NCBI GenBank assembly: GCA_017456495.1
Contig: JAFTJI010000113.1
Coordinates: 1-36,937, forward strand
Direction of reading: 5' to 3'
Source of the DNA: Lentisphaeria bacterium
GTDB taxonomy: Bacteria; Verrucomicrobiota; Lentisphaeria; Victivallales; UBA1829
Length of the DNA stretch: 36,937 nt
Both the position numbers and the translations under genes were made by a program. Positions 30,820 through 36,937 of the stretch are shown one piece after another. Every line of letters starts with the position of its first letter. The stretch's first letter is position 1. Below the pieces are notes generated by a model that was not told where the DNA came from, did no database searches, and saw nothing but the letters and a program-made list of their open reading frames with translations.

Positions 30820-32106
30820 TTACTCCTCAAACATGATATCAAGTGTTTTTGCCCCTTCTTCCAGAAGTCCTGTCTCATAAAGAACATCCAGAAGAGTATA
30901 ACGGGTACGGATCAGCTGTGCAGTGAACAGTCCATGATAGAACTGTTCTTTGTCCAAACCGATCTCCTGCGGACGGACAGGCGCATTTGCTTTTTCCAGC
31001 AATGCCTTCGTGTCGGCATAAGAGAAAATCTGTTCTTTCAGCAGAACCCGGATCTGGTCCCAGTTGCGGAAAATCAGCTCCCGGCGTTCTTCAGCTGCCG
31101 CTCCGTGCTTGAATTTTTCAAAAACGATCTTTTCCGGATCGCCGTAACAATTCTTTTTCAACAGCTCTTTGACATTCGCCTGGCGTTCTTCCAAAGTTTC
31201 GCAGGGCTTGGCAAGTTTGCGGGCTTCCGCTTCGCTCAATCCAATGATGAACTCCATAAGACGGATCGCTGCAAGTGTTCCGATCCCCACTTTGAACCCG
31301 TGGGAGACATCCGTTCCCTGATAGGTCAAACCTTCCATTTCCCAGACATGGGACATCAGGTGTTCCATACCCGATGCCGGACGGGAATCGTTGTAGACCT
31401 GCATGGAATATCCGGTGGATGCCAAACCGTCAAAAAGATAGCCGAGATTGCTGGAGTCTTTCAACCACATCCGCAGATTTTTCTGAACAAGATCCCATGC
31501 CTTTTTGTCAATGGGAAGGATTCCCAGCAGATCGGAAATCTTCCATTCCGCTCCGGCAACGACCTTCGCAAACAGGTCCGCATATCCAGCCGCCATCATG
31601 GGCGCAGGTGCAGATTCCAGAACATCCGTATCAGCCAGCACTGCATAAGGCGCAGGGCAGGGCATCGTCTTCTTTAAACCGTTAACGGAAAGTGCCGCCC
31701 CGGCAGCTGTATAGCCGTCAACAGACGCCGCTGTTGCAACACAGAAATAACGGACCCCGGCGATTCCGGAAGCGCGTTTGACCAGGTCGTTGATGACTCC
31801 GGAACCGACAGCAACAGGAACCATGTCAGGGGTAATCATTTTTGCCAGTTCCTGACAGGTGGATTCGTAAGGATGCGGCTGCGGAACTGCAGGGAAGATC
31901 TTCGGCTCTTTTGCGGTCAATCCGGCATTTTTCAGAACTTCAGCAACCTTTTCTCCGGCAGCTGCCCAGGTGTTGCCGTCAGCAACGATCCACGGCGTTT
32001 TCCCGGGAAAATATTCTTTCACAACCTGTGCGGCATCTTTCAATGCCCCGGATTCCATCACAAATACTGCAGTTTGCATCCCTTCAGGTATGGAAATTGT
32101 TTTCAT
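30820..32106 (-). CDS. araM: Glycerol-1-phosphate dehydrogenase (AraM/EgsA family)
   Basis: The 428-residue protein resembles bacterial AraM, which makes sn-glycerol 1-phosphate from dihydroxyacetone phosphate with NAD(P)H. Visible landmarks are VGSGVINDLVKRAS (nucleotide site), VATAASVDGYTAAGAAL, MMAAGYADLFAK with the metal-ligand Asp, PASGMEHLMSHVWEM with its His cluster, and DVSHGFKVGIGTLA with a second ligand His. The set of Asp and two His for zinc or nickel is complete. The length is a little above the usual 390-400. Its neighbours (DUF486, purE, a secreted protein) do not reveal the use of G1P. A 3-dehydroquinate synthase-like role is excluded by these motifs. Confidence 0.87.
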   Translation of the reverse strand: MKTISIPEGMQTAVFVMESGALKDAAQVVKEYFPGKTPWIVADGNTWAAAGEKVAEVLKNAGLTAKEPKIFPAVPQPHPYESTCQELAKMITPDMVPVAVGSGVINDLVKRASGIAGVRYFCVATAASVDGYTAAGAALSVNGLKKTMPCPAPYAVLADTDVLESAPAPMMAAGYADLFAKVVAGAEWKISDLLGILPIDKKAWDLVQKNLRMWLKDSSNLGYLFDGLASTGYSMQVYNDSRPASGMEHLMSHVWEMEGLTYQGTDVSHGFKVGIGTLAAIRLMEFIIGLSEAEARKLAKPCETLEERQANVKELLKKNCYGDPEKIVFEKFKHGAAAEERRELIFRNWDQIRVLLKEQIFSYADTKALLEKANAPVRPQEIGLDKEQFYHGLFTAQLIRTRYTLLDVLYETGLLEEGAKTLDIMFEE

Positions 32107-32127
32107 GATATCATTTCTCCTGTAATA

Positions 32128-32496
32128 TTACTTTCGGAACATGAAATAGACAGCTCCAACAAGACAAAGTCCTGCCCAGACAAAGTCCCATCTGAATTTT
32201 TCTCCCATGTAAAGCATGGAGAACGGAACGAACAGGGAAAGCGTAATGACTTCCTGCGTGATCTTCAGCTGGGCAAGCGTGATCCCTCCGGCATAACCGA
32301 TCCGGTTCGCCGGAACCTGGATCAGATACTCAAAAAGAGCAATTCCCCAGCTCACAAGAGCAGCGATGATCCACGGTTTTCCGGACATGTTTTTCAAATG
32401 TCCGTACCAGGCAAAAGTCATAAACAGATTAGAGGCAATCAGCAGTCCGACTGTTTTCAGATAGACAAACACGTTGGGCGTAACGGCTGTTTCCAT
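32128..32496 (-). CDS. DUF486 / DMT-family small membrane protein
   Basis: The 122-residue protein has four hydrophobic segments and the DUF486 pattern FMTFAWYGHLKN, GIALFEYLIQVPANRIGY, AQLKITQEVITLSLFVPF and a final MGEKFRWDFVWAGL. The size and topology are like small multidrug resistance half-transporters of the DMT clan, but a transported compound is not known for DUF486. AAGGAG five bases before the ATG is strong. It lies 16 bases after purE and 21 before the glycerol-1-phosphate dehydrogenase. Confidence 0.9.
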   Translation of the reverse strand: METAVTPNVFVYLKTVGLLIASNLFMTFAWYGHLKNMSGKPWIIAALVSWGIALFEYLIQVPANRIGYAGGITLAQLKITQEVITLSLFVPFSMLYMGEKFRWDFVWAGLCLVGAVYFMFRK

Positions 32497-32512
32497 GAGA
32501 ACTCCTTACAGA

Positions 32513-33019
32513 TCAGAACAGATTCTTGATCTCTTCCTGAACAGAAGCATCAGCTTCTTCCACCTTGCGGGTCTGTTCTTCACGGAATGCTGCGAGCTTA
32601 TCCCGGAGAGCCGCATCGGAGAGAGCCAGCATGGAGATTGCAAGCAGAGCCGCATTCTTAGCACCGGCTTTGCCGGCTGTAACCGTCGCAACAGGTATGC
32701 CCGGAGGCATCTGAACCATTGCCAGCAAAGCATCAAAACCGTTGAACGGTTCGCATGCCATGGGGATCCCGATGACAGGGACGATCGTATGAGCTGCGAT
32801 CACACCGGCAAGGTGAGCAGCCATTCCGGCAGCACAGATGATCGCCTTAGTTCCGTTCTTTTCCGCATTCTTGGCAAATTCTGCCGCAGCATCCGGGGTC
32901 CTGTGGGCAGAGATCACGCGGACTTCAAAATCAATCTGGAAAGCATGAAGTGTTTCAAATGCTCCCTTCAGGGAAACCATATCACTCTTGCTTCCCATCA
33001 CAATAGCAACTGTAGCCAT
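32513..33019 (-). CDS. purE: 5-(carboxyamino)imidazole ribonucleotide mutase
   Basis: The enzyme moves the carboxyl group of N5-CAIR to CAIR in purine synthesis. The 168-residue protein has the nucleotide loop IVMGSKSD, RVISAHRTPDAAAEFA with the catalytic His, AAGMAAHLAGVIAAHT and PVIGIPM. It fits class I PurE, which acts with PurK; purK is not in this window. I choose ATG at 33019 (AGGA nine bases upstream) over the TTG at 33025. An intrinsic terminator separates it from rpoZ, so it is the first gene of its own unit or depends on read-through. Confidence 0.95.
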   Translation of the reverse strand: MATVAIVMGSKSDMVSLKGAFETLHAFQIDFEVRVISAHRTPDAAAEFAKNAEKNGTKAIICAAGMAAHLAGVIAAHTIVPVIGIPMACEPFNGFDALLAMVQMPPGIPVATVTAGKAGAKNAALLAISMLALSDAALRDKLAAFREEQTRKVEEADASVQEEIKNLF

Positions 33020-33032
33020 AATCAAAATTCCT

Positions 33033-33078
33033 GAAAAAATAGAATCGGACAGCCTCCTTCAGAGAAGGAAACTGTCCG
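33033..33078 (-). terminator. Intrinsic terminator between rpoZ and purE
   Basis: On the minus strand, CGGACAG and CTGTCCG (outer arms at 33072-33078 and 33046-33052) enclose a second pairing TCCTTC/GAAGGA. Six T follow in the minus-strand reading at 33034-33039. It lies directly after rpoZ and before purE. Confidence 0.75.
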
Positions 33079-33104
33079 CTCTGTTAACACTTGTCAGATC
33101 AGAA

Positions 33105-33386
33105 TCACTGATCTTCAGACATCTTTTTCATTGATGCCATTTCTCTGGCATGTGCCTGCTTGACAGCTTCGATCTCCTTGAGGAAATCATCGGAATTGCC
33201 CACCTTGGAGGTAAGTTTTCCTTCTGCGATCTCAAGCAGAGCAACATCAATGCTGTTCTGTTCGTTGCAGCGAACCATAGGTCTTGCGCCGAGGGCAAGA
33301 CTGCGGGCTCTTCTGGATGCAACGACGATGAGTTCCTTTGCATCAGGCATAACCTCGCGGGCTCTCGCCAGATATTCGTTGTTCAT
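33105..33386 (-). CDS. rpoZ: RNA polymerase omega subunit
   Basis: The 93-residue protein reads NEYLARAREVMPDAKELIVV and then ASRRARSLALGARPMV, the omega fold that helps assemble the polymerase by holding the beta-prime subunit. SIDVALLEIAEGKLTSKVG continues the conserved part, and a charged helical tail follows. AAAGGAG ten bases before the ATG gives a clear start. It follows the acyl-CoA dehydrogenase by 25 bases and ends at an intrinsic terminator, so it may be expressed with the electron-transfer genes. Confidence 0.92.
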   Translation of the reverse strand: MNNEYLARAREVMPDAKELIVVASRRARSLALGARPMVRCNEQNSIDVALLEIAEGKLTSKVGNSDDFLKEIEAVKQAHAREMASMKKMSEDQ

Positions 33387-33411
33387 ATTCGTGTTGCTCC
33401 TTTCTTTCTGC

Positions 33412-35130
33412 TTAGTAGTCGATCACGTCGCGGTGTTTTTCGATCGTGGTAAGATCGCCGCTCATGATGACTTGGTAGTTTCTTTCAAAATCGTGTTCTG
33501 CATCGAGAATGTAGCGTTCTGCAAGGCACATGCGCTTTGCATCTTTTGCCGCATCACGAAGCATCATCGTGCCAACAAAGATGAAGGTTTCATTTTCAAC
33601 AAGGTTTCTTGCACGGAGGTCATGGTACTGTCCATTGACGGTGTTGGAGATTTCCTTGGTGAATGCAACTGCTTCAAGATGCTTTGCGTACATCTTCTTG
33701 ATCTTTTCGAGGAGTCCTGCATCCAGTGTGGTGTCTGCAAAGAACTTTTCGTAGATCGGATCGAGAACGCGCTGCATAATGCCGCCGATCGCTGCGACAA
33801 CCTGAAGCTGGGTGGTTCCTTCGTAGATGTTGGTGATACGGGCATCACGATAGTAACGTTCCGCATCGAAATCGTGCATGTAACCGGTTCCGCCGTGGAT
33901 CTGGATACAGTCATAAGCGACCTGGTTGGCAACTTCTGTACAGAGAGCCTTGCACATCGGTGTGAGAACTGCAGCAGCCTTGTCGTAGAACTTGGCTTTT
34001 TCTTTCACATCTGCGCCGACTGTCTTATCCTTTTCGAGGAGCTGGTTGTAGGAGAACCGGAGGTCAACGACCTTGGTGGTTTCATACATCAGTGTACGGG
34101 AAGCGGTGACTTTGGTCTTCATCTTGGCGAGCATTTCATAGATCGCAGGGAACTTGTCGATGCTGCTCTTGAACTGTTCACGTTCGCTTGCATACTGTCT
34201 TGCTGCACGGTAAGCTGCTTCAGCAATACCGAGAGCCTGAGCACTGATCGCAACACGGGCACCGTTCATCAAGCTCATAACGTACTTGATCAGACCGAAG
34301 CGTTCACGTCCGCAGAGTTCTGCAGGAACGTTGTTGTACTGAAGTTCGACGGTTGCGACACCGTGGATACCGAGTTTGTGTTCCACGCGGCGGACCACCA
34401 GTTCGGGGCAAGCCTGGCAGATGAACATGGAAAGACCGCGTCCATCGGTGGAACCTTCAACGGAACGTGCGAGAACCAGGTGGGTCTTTGCGCATCCGTT
34501 GGTGATGAACCGCTTCATACCGTTCAGATACCATTTTTCATCGGGTCCCTTGAATGCTCTCAAGCGGACGGACTGGAGGTCAGAACCGGAGTCGGGTTCG
34601 GTAAGGTCCATGGAACCATCATCTTCGCCGGATGCGAATCCGGGGAGGTAACGCTGCTTCTGTTCTTCGGAAGCAAAGTCATTGATGGTTTCAGCGATAT
34701 CCTGAAGGCTGACCAGGTTCTGCAGAGAAGCATCTGCACGGGCAACCATTTCAGTCATCATGGAGTAGATCGTGTTGGGGAAGTTGAGTCCGCCGAATCT
34801 GCGGGGAAGCATCACACCCATGACACCGGCAGCCTTGAGGTCTTCAATGTTCTGAACGGTGAGCGGGTGATAGGTGACTTTTCCGTTTTCGAAGGTGGGA
34901 CCTTCTTCGTCGACCTGGCGTGCACGGGGAGCGATCCGTTCGCCGGTCACTTCGCCGATCACTTCCAGAACGCGCTTATAGCTGTCCTTGGCATCTTCGT
35001 AGTTTTCGGGGGCGAAATCATAATCTTCCGCCTGTTTGTAATTTTCTTCGCGCAGAGCGACAACATCAGCGAGATCGACATTGTCGAGAGCGAACATCAA
35101 ATCCGGGTTATCGGTAAAGAAGTTGGACAT
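33412..35130 (-). CDS. Acyl-CoA dehydrogenase, long form
   Basis: The 572-residue protein has the usual N-terminal helical domain, a middle beta domain with TEPDSGSDLQSVRLRA and WYLNGMKRFITNG (FAD and substrate contacts), and a C-terminal helical part with IQIHGGTGYMHDFDAERYYR. It also has NIYEGTTQLQ, whose Glu (about 436) is the catalytic base position. About 120 extra residues after that Glu make it longer than the 380-residue classical form. It oxidises or, with bifurcating Etf, reduces acyl-CoA thioesters. GAGGAG lies nine bases before the ATG, 13 bases after etfA. Chain length is not readable. Confidence 0.93.
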   Translation of the reverse strand: MSNFFTDNPDLMFALDNVDLADVVALREENYKQAEDYDFAPENYEDAKDSYKRVLEVIGEVTGERIAPRARQVDEEGPTFENGKVTYHPLTVQNIEDLKAAGVMGVMLPRRFGGLNFPNTIYSMMTEMVARADASLQNLVSLQDIAETINDFASEEQKQRYLPGFASGEDDGSMDLTEPDSGSDLQSVRLRAFKGPDEKWYLNGMKRFITNGCAKTHLVLARSVEGSTDGRGLSMFICQACPELVVRRVEHKLGIHGVATVELQYNNVPAELCGRERFGLIKYVMSLMNGARVAISAQALGIAEAAYRAARQYASEREQFKSSIDKFPAIYEMLAKMKTKVTASRTLMYETTKVVDLRFSYNQLLEKDKTVGADVKEKAKFYDKAAAVLTPMCKALCTEVANQVAYDCIQIHGGTGYMHDFDAERYYRDARITNIYEGTTQLQVVAAIGGIMQRVLDPIYEKFFADTTLDAGLLEKIKKMYAKHLEAVAFTKEISNTVNGQYHDLRARNLVENETFIFVGTMMLRDAAKDAKRMCLAERYILDAEHDFERNYQVIMSGDLTTIEKHRDVIDY

Positions 35131-35143
35131 TGTCGTATTCTCC

Positions 35144-36166
35144 TCAGGCCTTTGCCTTGTAAGCTTTGATCATCATCGGAATGATCTGGTTGAGATCACC
35201 GACGATTCCGTAGTGGGCGGTGGAGAAGATCGGTGCATTGGGATCGGTGTTGATCGCAATGATCTTCTTGCTGTCTTTCATACCGGCGACGTGCTGGACG
35301 GAACCGGAGATACCGCAGGCGATGTAAAGTTTCGGGCGGACGGTGACACCGGTCTGACCGATCTGATGATCGTGGTCGATCCAGCCTGCGTCAACTGCTG
35401 CACGGGAAGCTCCGACCTGACCGCCGAGGGTACGGGCGAGTTCTTCGATGAGCTTGAAGTTTTCTTTGGAGCCGACACCGTAGCCGCCGGCGACGATGAT
35501 CTGGGCACCCTTCAGGTTCACGGTCTTGTCGCGGCGGACGCGTTCGATGACCTGAACAACGGTTTCTTCCTGAGTCAGAGCGACAGGAACACGGACGATT
35601 TCGCCCTTGCGGGAGGTGTCGGGTTCTGTCATCTTCATCACACCTTCGCGGACAGTCACCATCTGGGGGTCATCCCAGCTGTTGACGATCGTTGCGATGA
35701 TGTTACCGCCGAATGCGGGGCGGATCTGCATCAGTTTGTTCTTGTAGAACTTCTTGTTGACTTTATCGTCAAAGTCGTCGATCTGAAGATCTGTGCAGTC
35801 TGCTGTGAGACCTGCGAGTTTTTCAGATGCGACGCGGGGAGCGAGTTCACGTCCCTTCATGGTTGCGCCGAACATGAGGATGTTCGGTTTGTGTTCCATG
35901 ATAAGTCCCATAATGACTTTTGCATAGGGGAGGACAGTGAAGGGTTCCAGGCGGGGATCTTCAGCGAGATAGACCTTGGAACAGCCGTAGTGGAACAGAG
36001 TTTCGCAGCAGCTTTCGACTTTATCGCCGAGGAGGACACCTTCGACTTCAACGCCCAGCTGTTTTGCCAGTTCTGTACCTTTGCAAACGAGTTCGAGACT
36101 GACATCGGCGATTTTACCGCCTTCCTGCTCGATAAATACCCAAACGTTTCCGATTTTTTCAGACAT
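35144..36166 (-). CDS. etfA: Electron transfer flavoprotein alpha subunit
   Basis: The 340-residue protein begins MSEKIGNVWVFIEQEGGKIA, the EtfA N-terminal fold. The C-terminal FAD domain shows VAGGYGVGSKENFKLIEELA, then VGASRAAVDAGWIDHDHQIG, QTGVTVRPKLYIACGISGS and a final AHYGIVGDL. It carries electrons between acyl-CoA dehydrogenase and other redox partners as a dimer with EtfB. I choose the ATG at 36166, five bases after the etfB stop. A GTG nine bases upstream overlaps that stop. Confidence 0.95.
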   Translation of the reverse strand: MSEKIGNVWVFIEQEGGKIADVSLELVCKGTELAKQLGVEVEGVLLGDKVESCCETLFHYGCSKVYLAEDPRLEPFTVLPYAKVIMGLIMEHKPNILMFGATMKGRELAPRVASEKLAGLTADCTDLQIDDFDDKVNKKFYKNKLMQIRPAFGGNIIATIVNSWDDPQMVTVREGVMKMTEPDTSRKGEIVRVPVALTQEETVVQVIERVRRDKTVNLKGAQIIVAGGYGVGSKENFKLIEELARTLGGQVGASRAAVDAGWIDHDHQIGQTGVTVRPKLYIACGISGSVQHVAGMKDSKKIIAINTDPNAPIFSTAHYGIVGDLNQIIPMMIKAYKAKA

Positions 36167-36171
36167 GGCAA

Positions 36172-36937
36172 TCACCCTAAAGTATGGTCTTCGATAAGTT
36201 CATGAACGAGGTTGGAAACTCCGGCTTCGGTTGCTTCAACAGATTTGAAATCACCTGCTGCAAGAACAACACTCATGATCTGTTTGACCTTGGTCGGAGA
36301 TCCGGCAAAACCGATACGGTTCACATCAGCGTTGACATCTGCTGCGGACCATTCTTTGATCACGAGACCTTTTGCTTCCAGCTTAGCCATTTCCGCTGCG
36401 GGATCGGCTGCCTTGGCGGCTTCGCTCTTGGTTTTAGCCTTTTTGTATTTCATGATGCGTGTCGCATTTTTCGGGCGCGGATCATTGGCATCAATGACGG
36501 TGAAGAGTGCCGGGAGGGGGCTCTTGAGGATTTCGTAACCGCCTTCGATCGCGCGGCGTGCAGTAACACTCTTGCCTTCCATTTCAACCACATTTTCCAC
36601 ATAGGAGATCTGGGGAAGTGCGAGTTTTTCAGCAATCTGGGGACCAACCTGAGCGGTGTCTCCGTCGATTGCCTGACGTCCGCAGAGGATCAGGTCAAAG
36701 TTGCCAATTGCTTTTGCACAGCACATCAGCGCATAGCTTGTTGCGAGGGTGTCAGCACCGGCAAATGCACGGTCTGTCAGAAGAACTGCTTCATCAGCTC
36801 CACGGCAGAGTGCATCACGCAGGACTTCTGCCGCATTCGGCGGGCCCATTGTTGCTGCGACGACTTTTGCACCATAACGGTCCTTCAGTTGAAGAGCCAG
36901 TTCCAGAGCGTTCAAATCTTCAGGGTTGAAGATCGCG
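36172..36937 (-). CDS. etfB: Electron transfer flavoprotein beta subunit (5' partial)
   Basis: The frame remains open to the window edge, reading AIFNPEDLNALELALQLKDR and on, so the first residues lie outside. VVAATMGPPNAAEVLRDALC and RGADEAVLLTDRAFAGADT, then LILCGRQAIDGDTAQVGPQI, are the conserved EtfB nucleotide-binding parts. The MGPP and GADEAVLL pattern is close to that of EtfB in fermentative anaerobes. The C-terminal part (from about residue 185, WSAADVNADVNRIGFAGSPT) is complete to TGA. A TTG inside this segment is not the true start. Confidence 0.94.
   Translation of the reverse strand, partial: AIFNPEDLNALELALQLKDRYGAKVVAATMGPPNAAEVLRDALCRGADEAVLLTDRAFAGADTLATSYALMCCAKAIGNFDLILCGRQAIDGDTAQVGPQIAEKLALPQISYVENVVEMEGKSVTARRAIEGGYEILKSPLPALFTVIDANDPRPKNATRIMKYKKAKTKSEAAKAADPAAEMAKLEAKGLVIKEWSAADVNADVNRIGFAGSPTKVKQIMSVVLAAGDFKSVEATEAGVSNLVHELIEDHTLG

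Noticed and set aside
33160..35169. A 669-codon open frame on the plus strand
   Set aside because: It lies opposite the well-supported acyl-CoA dehydrogenase and rpoZ. The translation has no recognisable domain and the frame mirrors codon bias of the real genes.
35081..36205. A 374-codon open frame on the plus strand
   Set aside because: It is antisense to etfA with no motif or ribosome site; etfA has clear family signatures on the other strand.

Overview
The window reads as a chromosome segment from a Lentisphaerota-like bacterium of the PVC group (a Victivallales relative). This is inferred from three things: a short pseudopilin ending in the H-X9-DG motif, a DUF4838-type secreted glycosidase, and a glycan-degradation locus that includes an FAD oxidoreductase. 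No rRNA, tRNA, CRISPR array, phage or complete insertion sequence was seen.

Layout. (1) 2-1648: the 3' part of a Ser/Thr kinase fused to a DUF805 membrane domain and a tail of 69-bp BspA-like leucine-rich repeats. (2) 1946-15148, minus strand: a carbohydrate locus. An FAD oxidoreductase, a six-hairpin glycosidase, a pseudopilin, a DUF4838 protein and a GH130 protein form one tight run. A GntR-type regulator and a GH38 alpha-mannosidase follow from their own promoter. An AraC-type regulator lies upstream. GH38 plus GH130 point to mannose-containing glycans. A 164-bp palindromic MITE-like element sits in the leader of the run. (3) 15360-16781: a serine hydrolase of the beta-lactamase/esterase fold, divergent from araC. 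(4) 16948-20130: a DEAD-box helicase whose N-terminal extension is broken by an in-frame TAG, a small SpoU methyltransferase and an MFS transporter. (5) 20196-25431: a TPR membrane protein, a second SpoU methyltransferase, dapF, dapA, a SpeE-like protein with altered active-site positions, and a U32 protein, mostly overlapping or closely spaced. (6) 25432-29217, minus strand: two Flp-type pilins, TadE-like and TadG-like proteins, and a GH43/GH32-like beta-propeller. (7) 29491-30024: a secreted stand-alone cellulase-type Ig domain. (8) 30111-36937, minus strand: etfB (partial), etfA, an acyl-CoA dehydrogenase and rpoZ; then a terminator, purE, a DUF486 protein, a glycerol-1-phosphate dehydrogenase and a secreted protein of unknown function.

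The points most worth a second look are: the amber codon inside the helicase together with the absence of TAG among all 33 terminal stops I read; the MITE-like palindrome; the kinase-DUF805-LRR fusion with nearly identical DNA repeats; the SpeE homologue lacking canonical acidic residues; and the small Tad-like cluster linked to a beta-propeller and facing an orphan CelD-type Ig domain.
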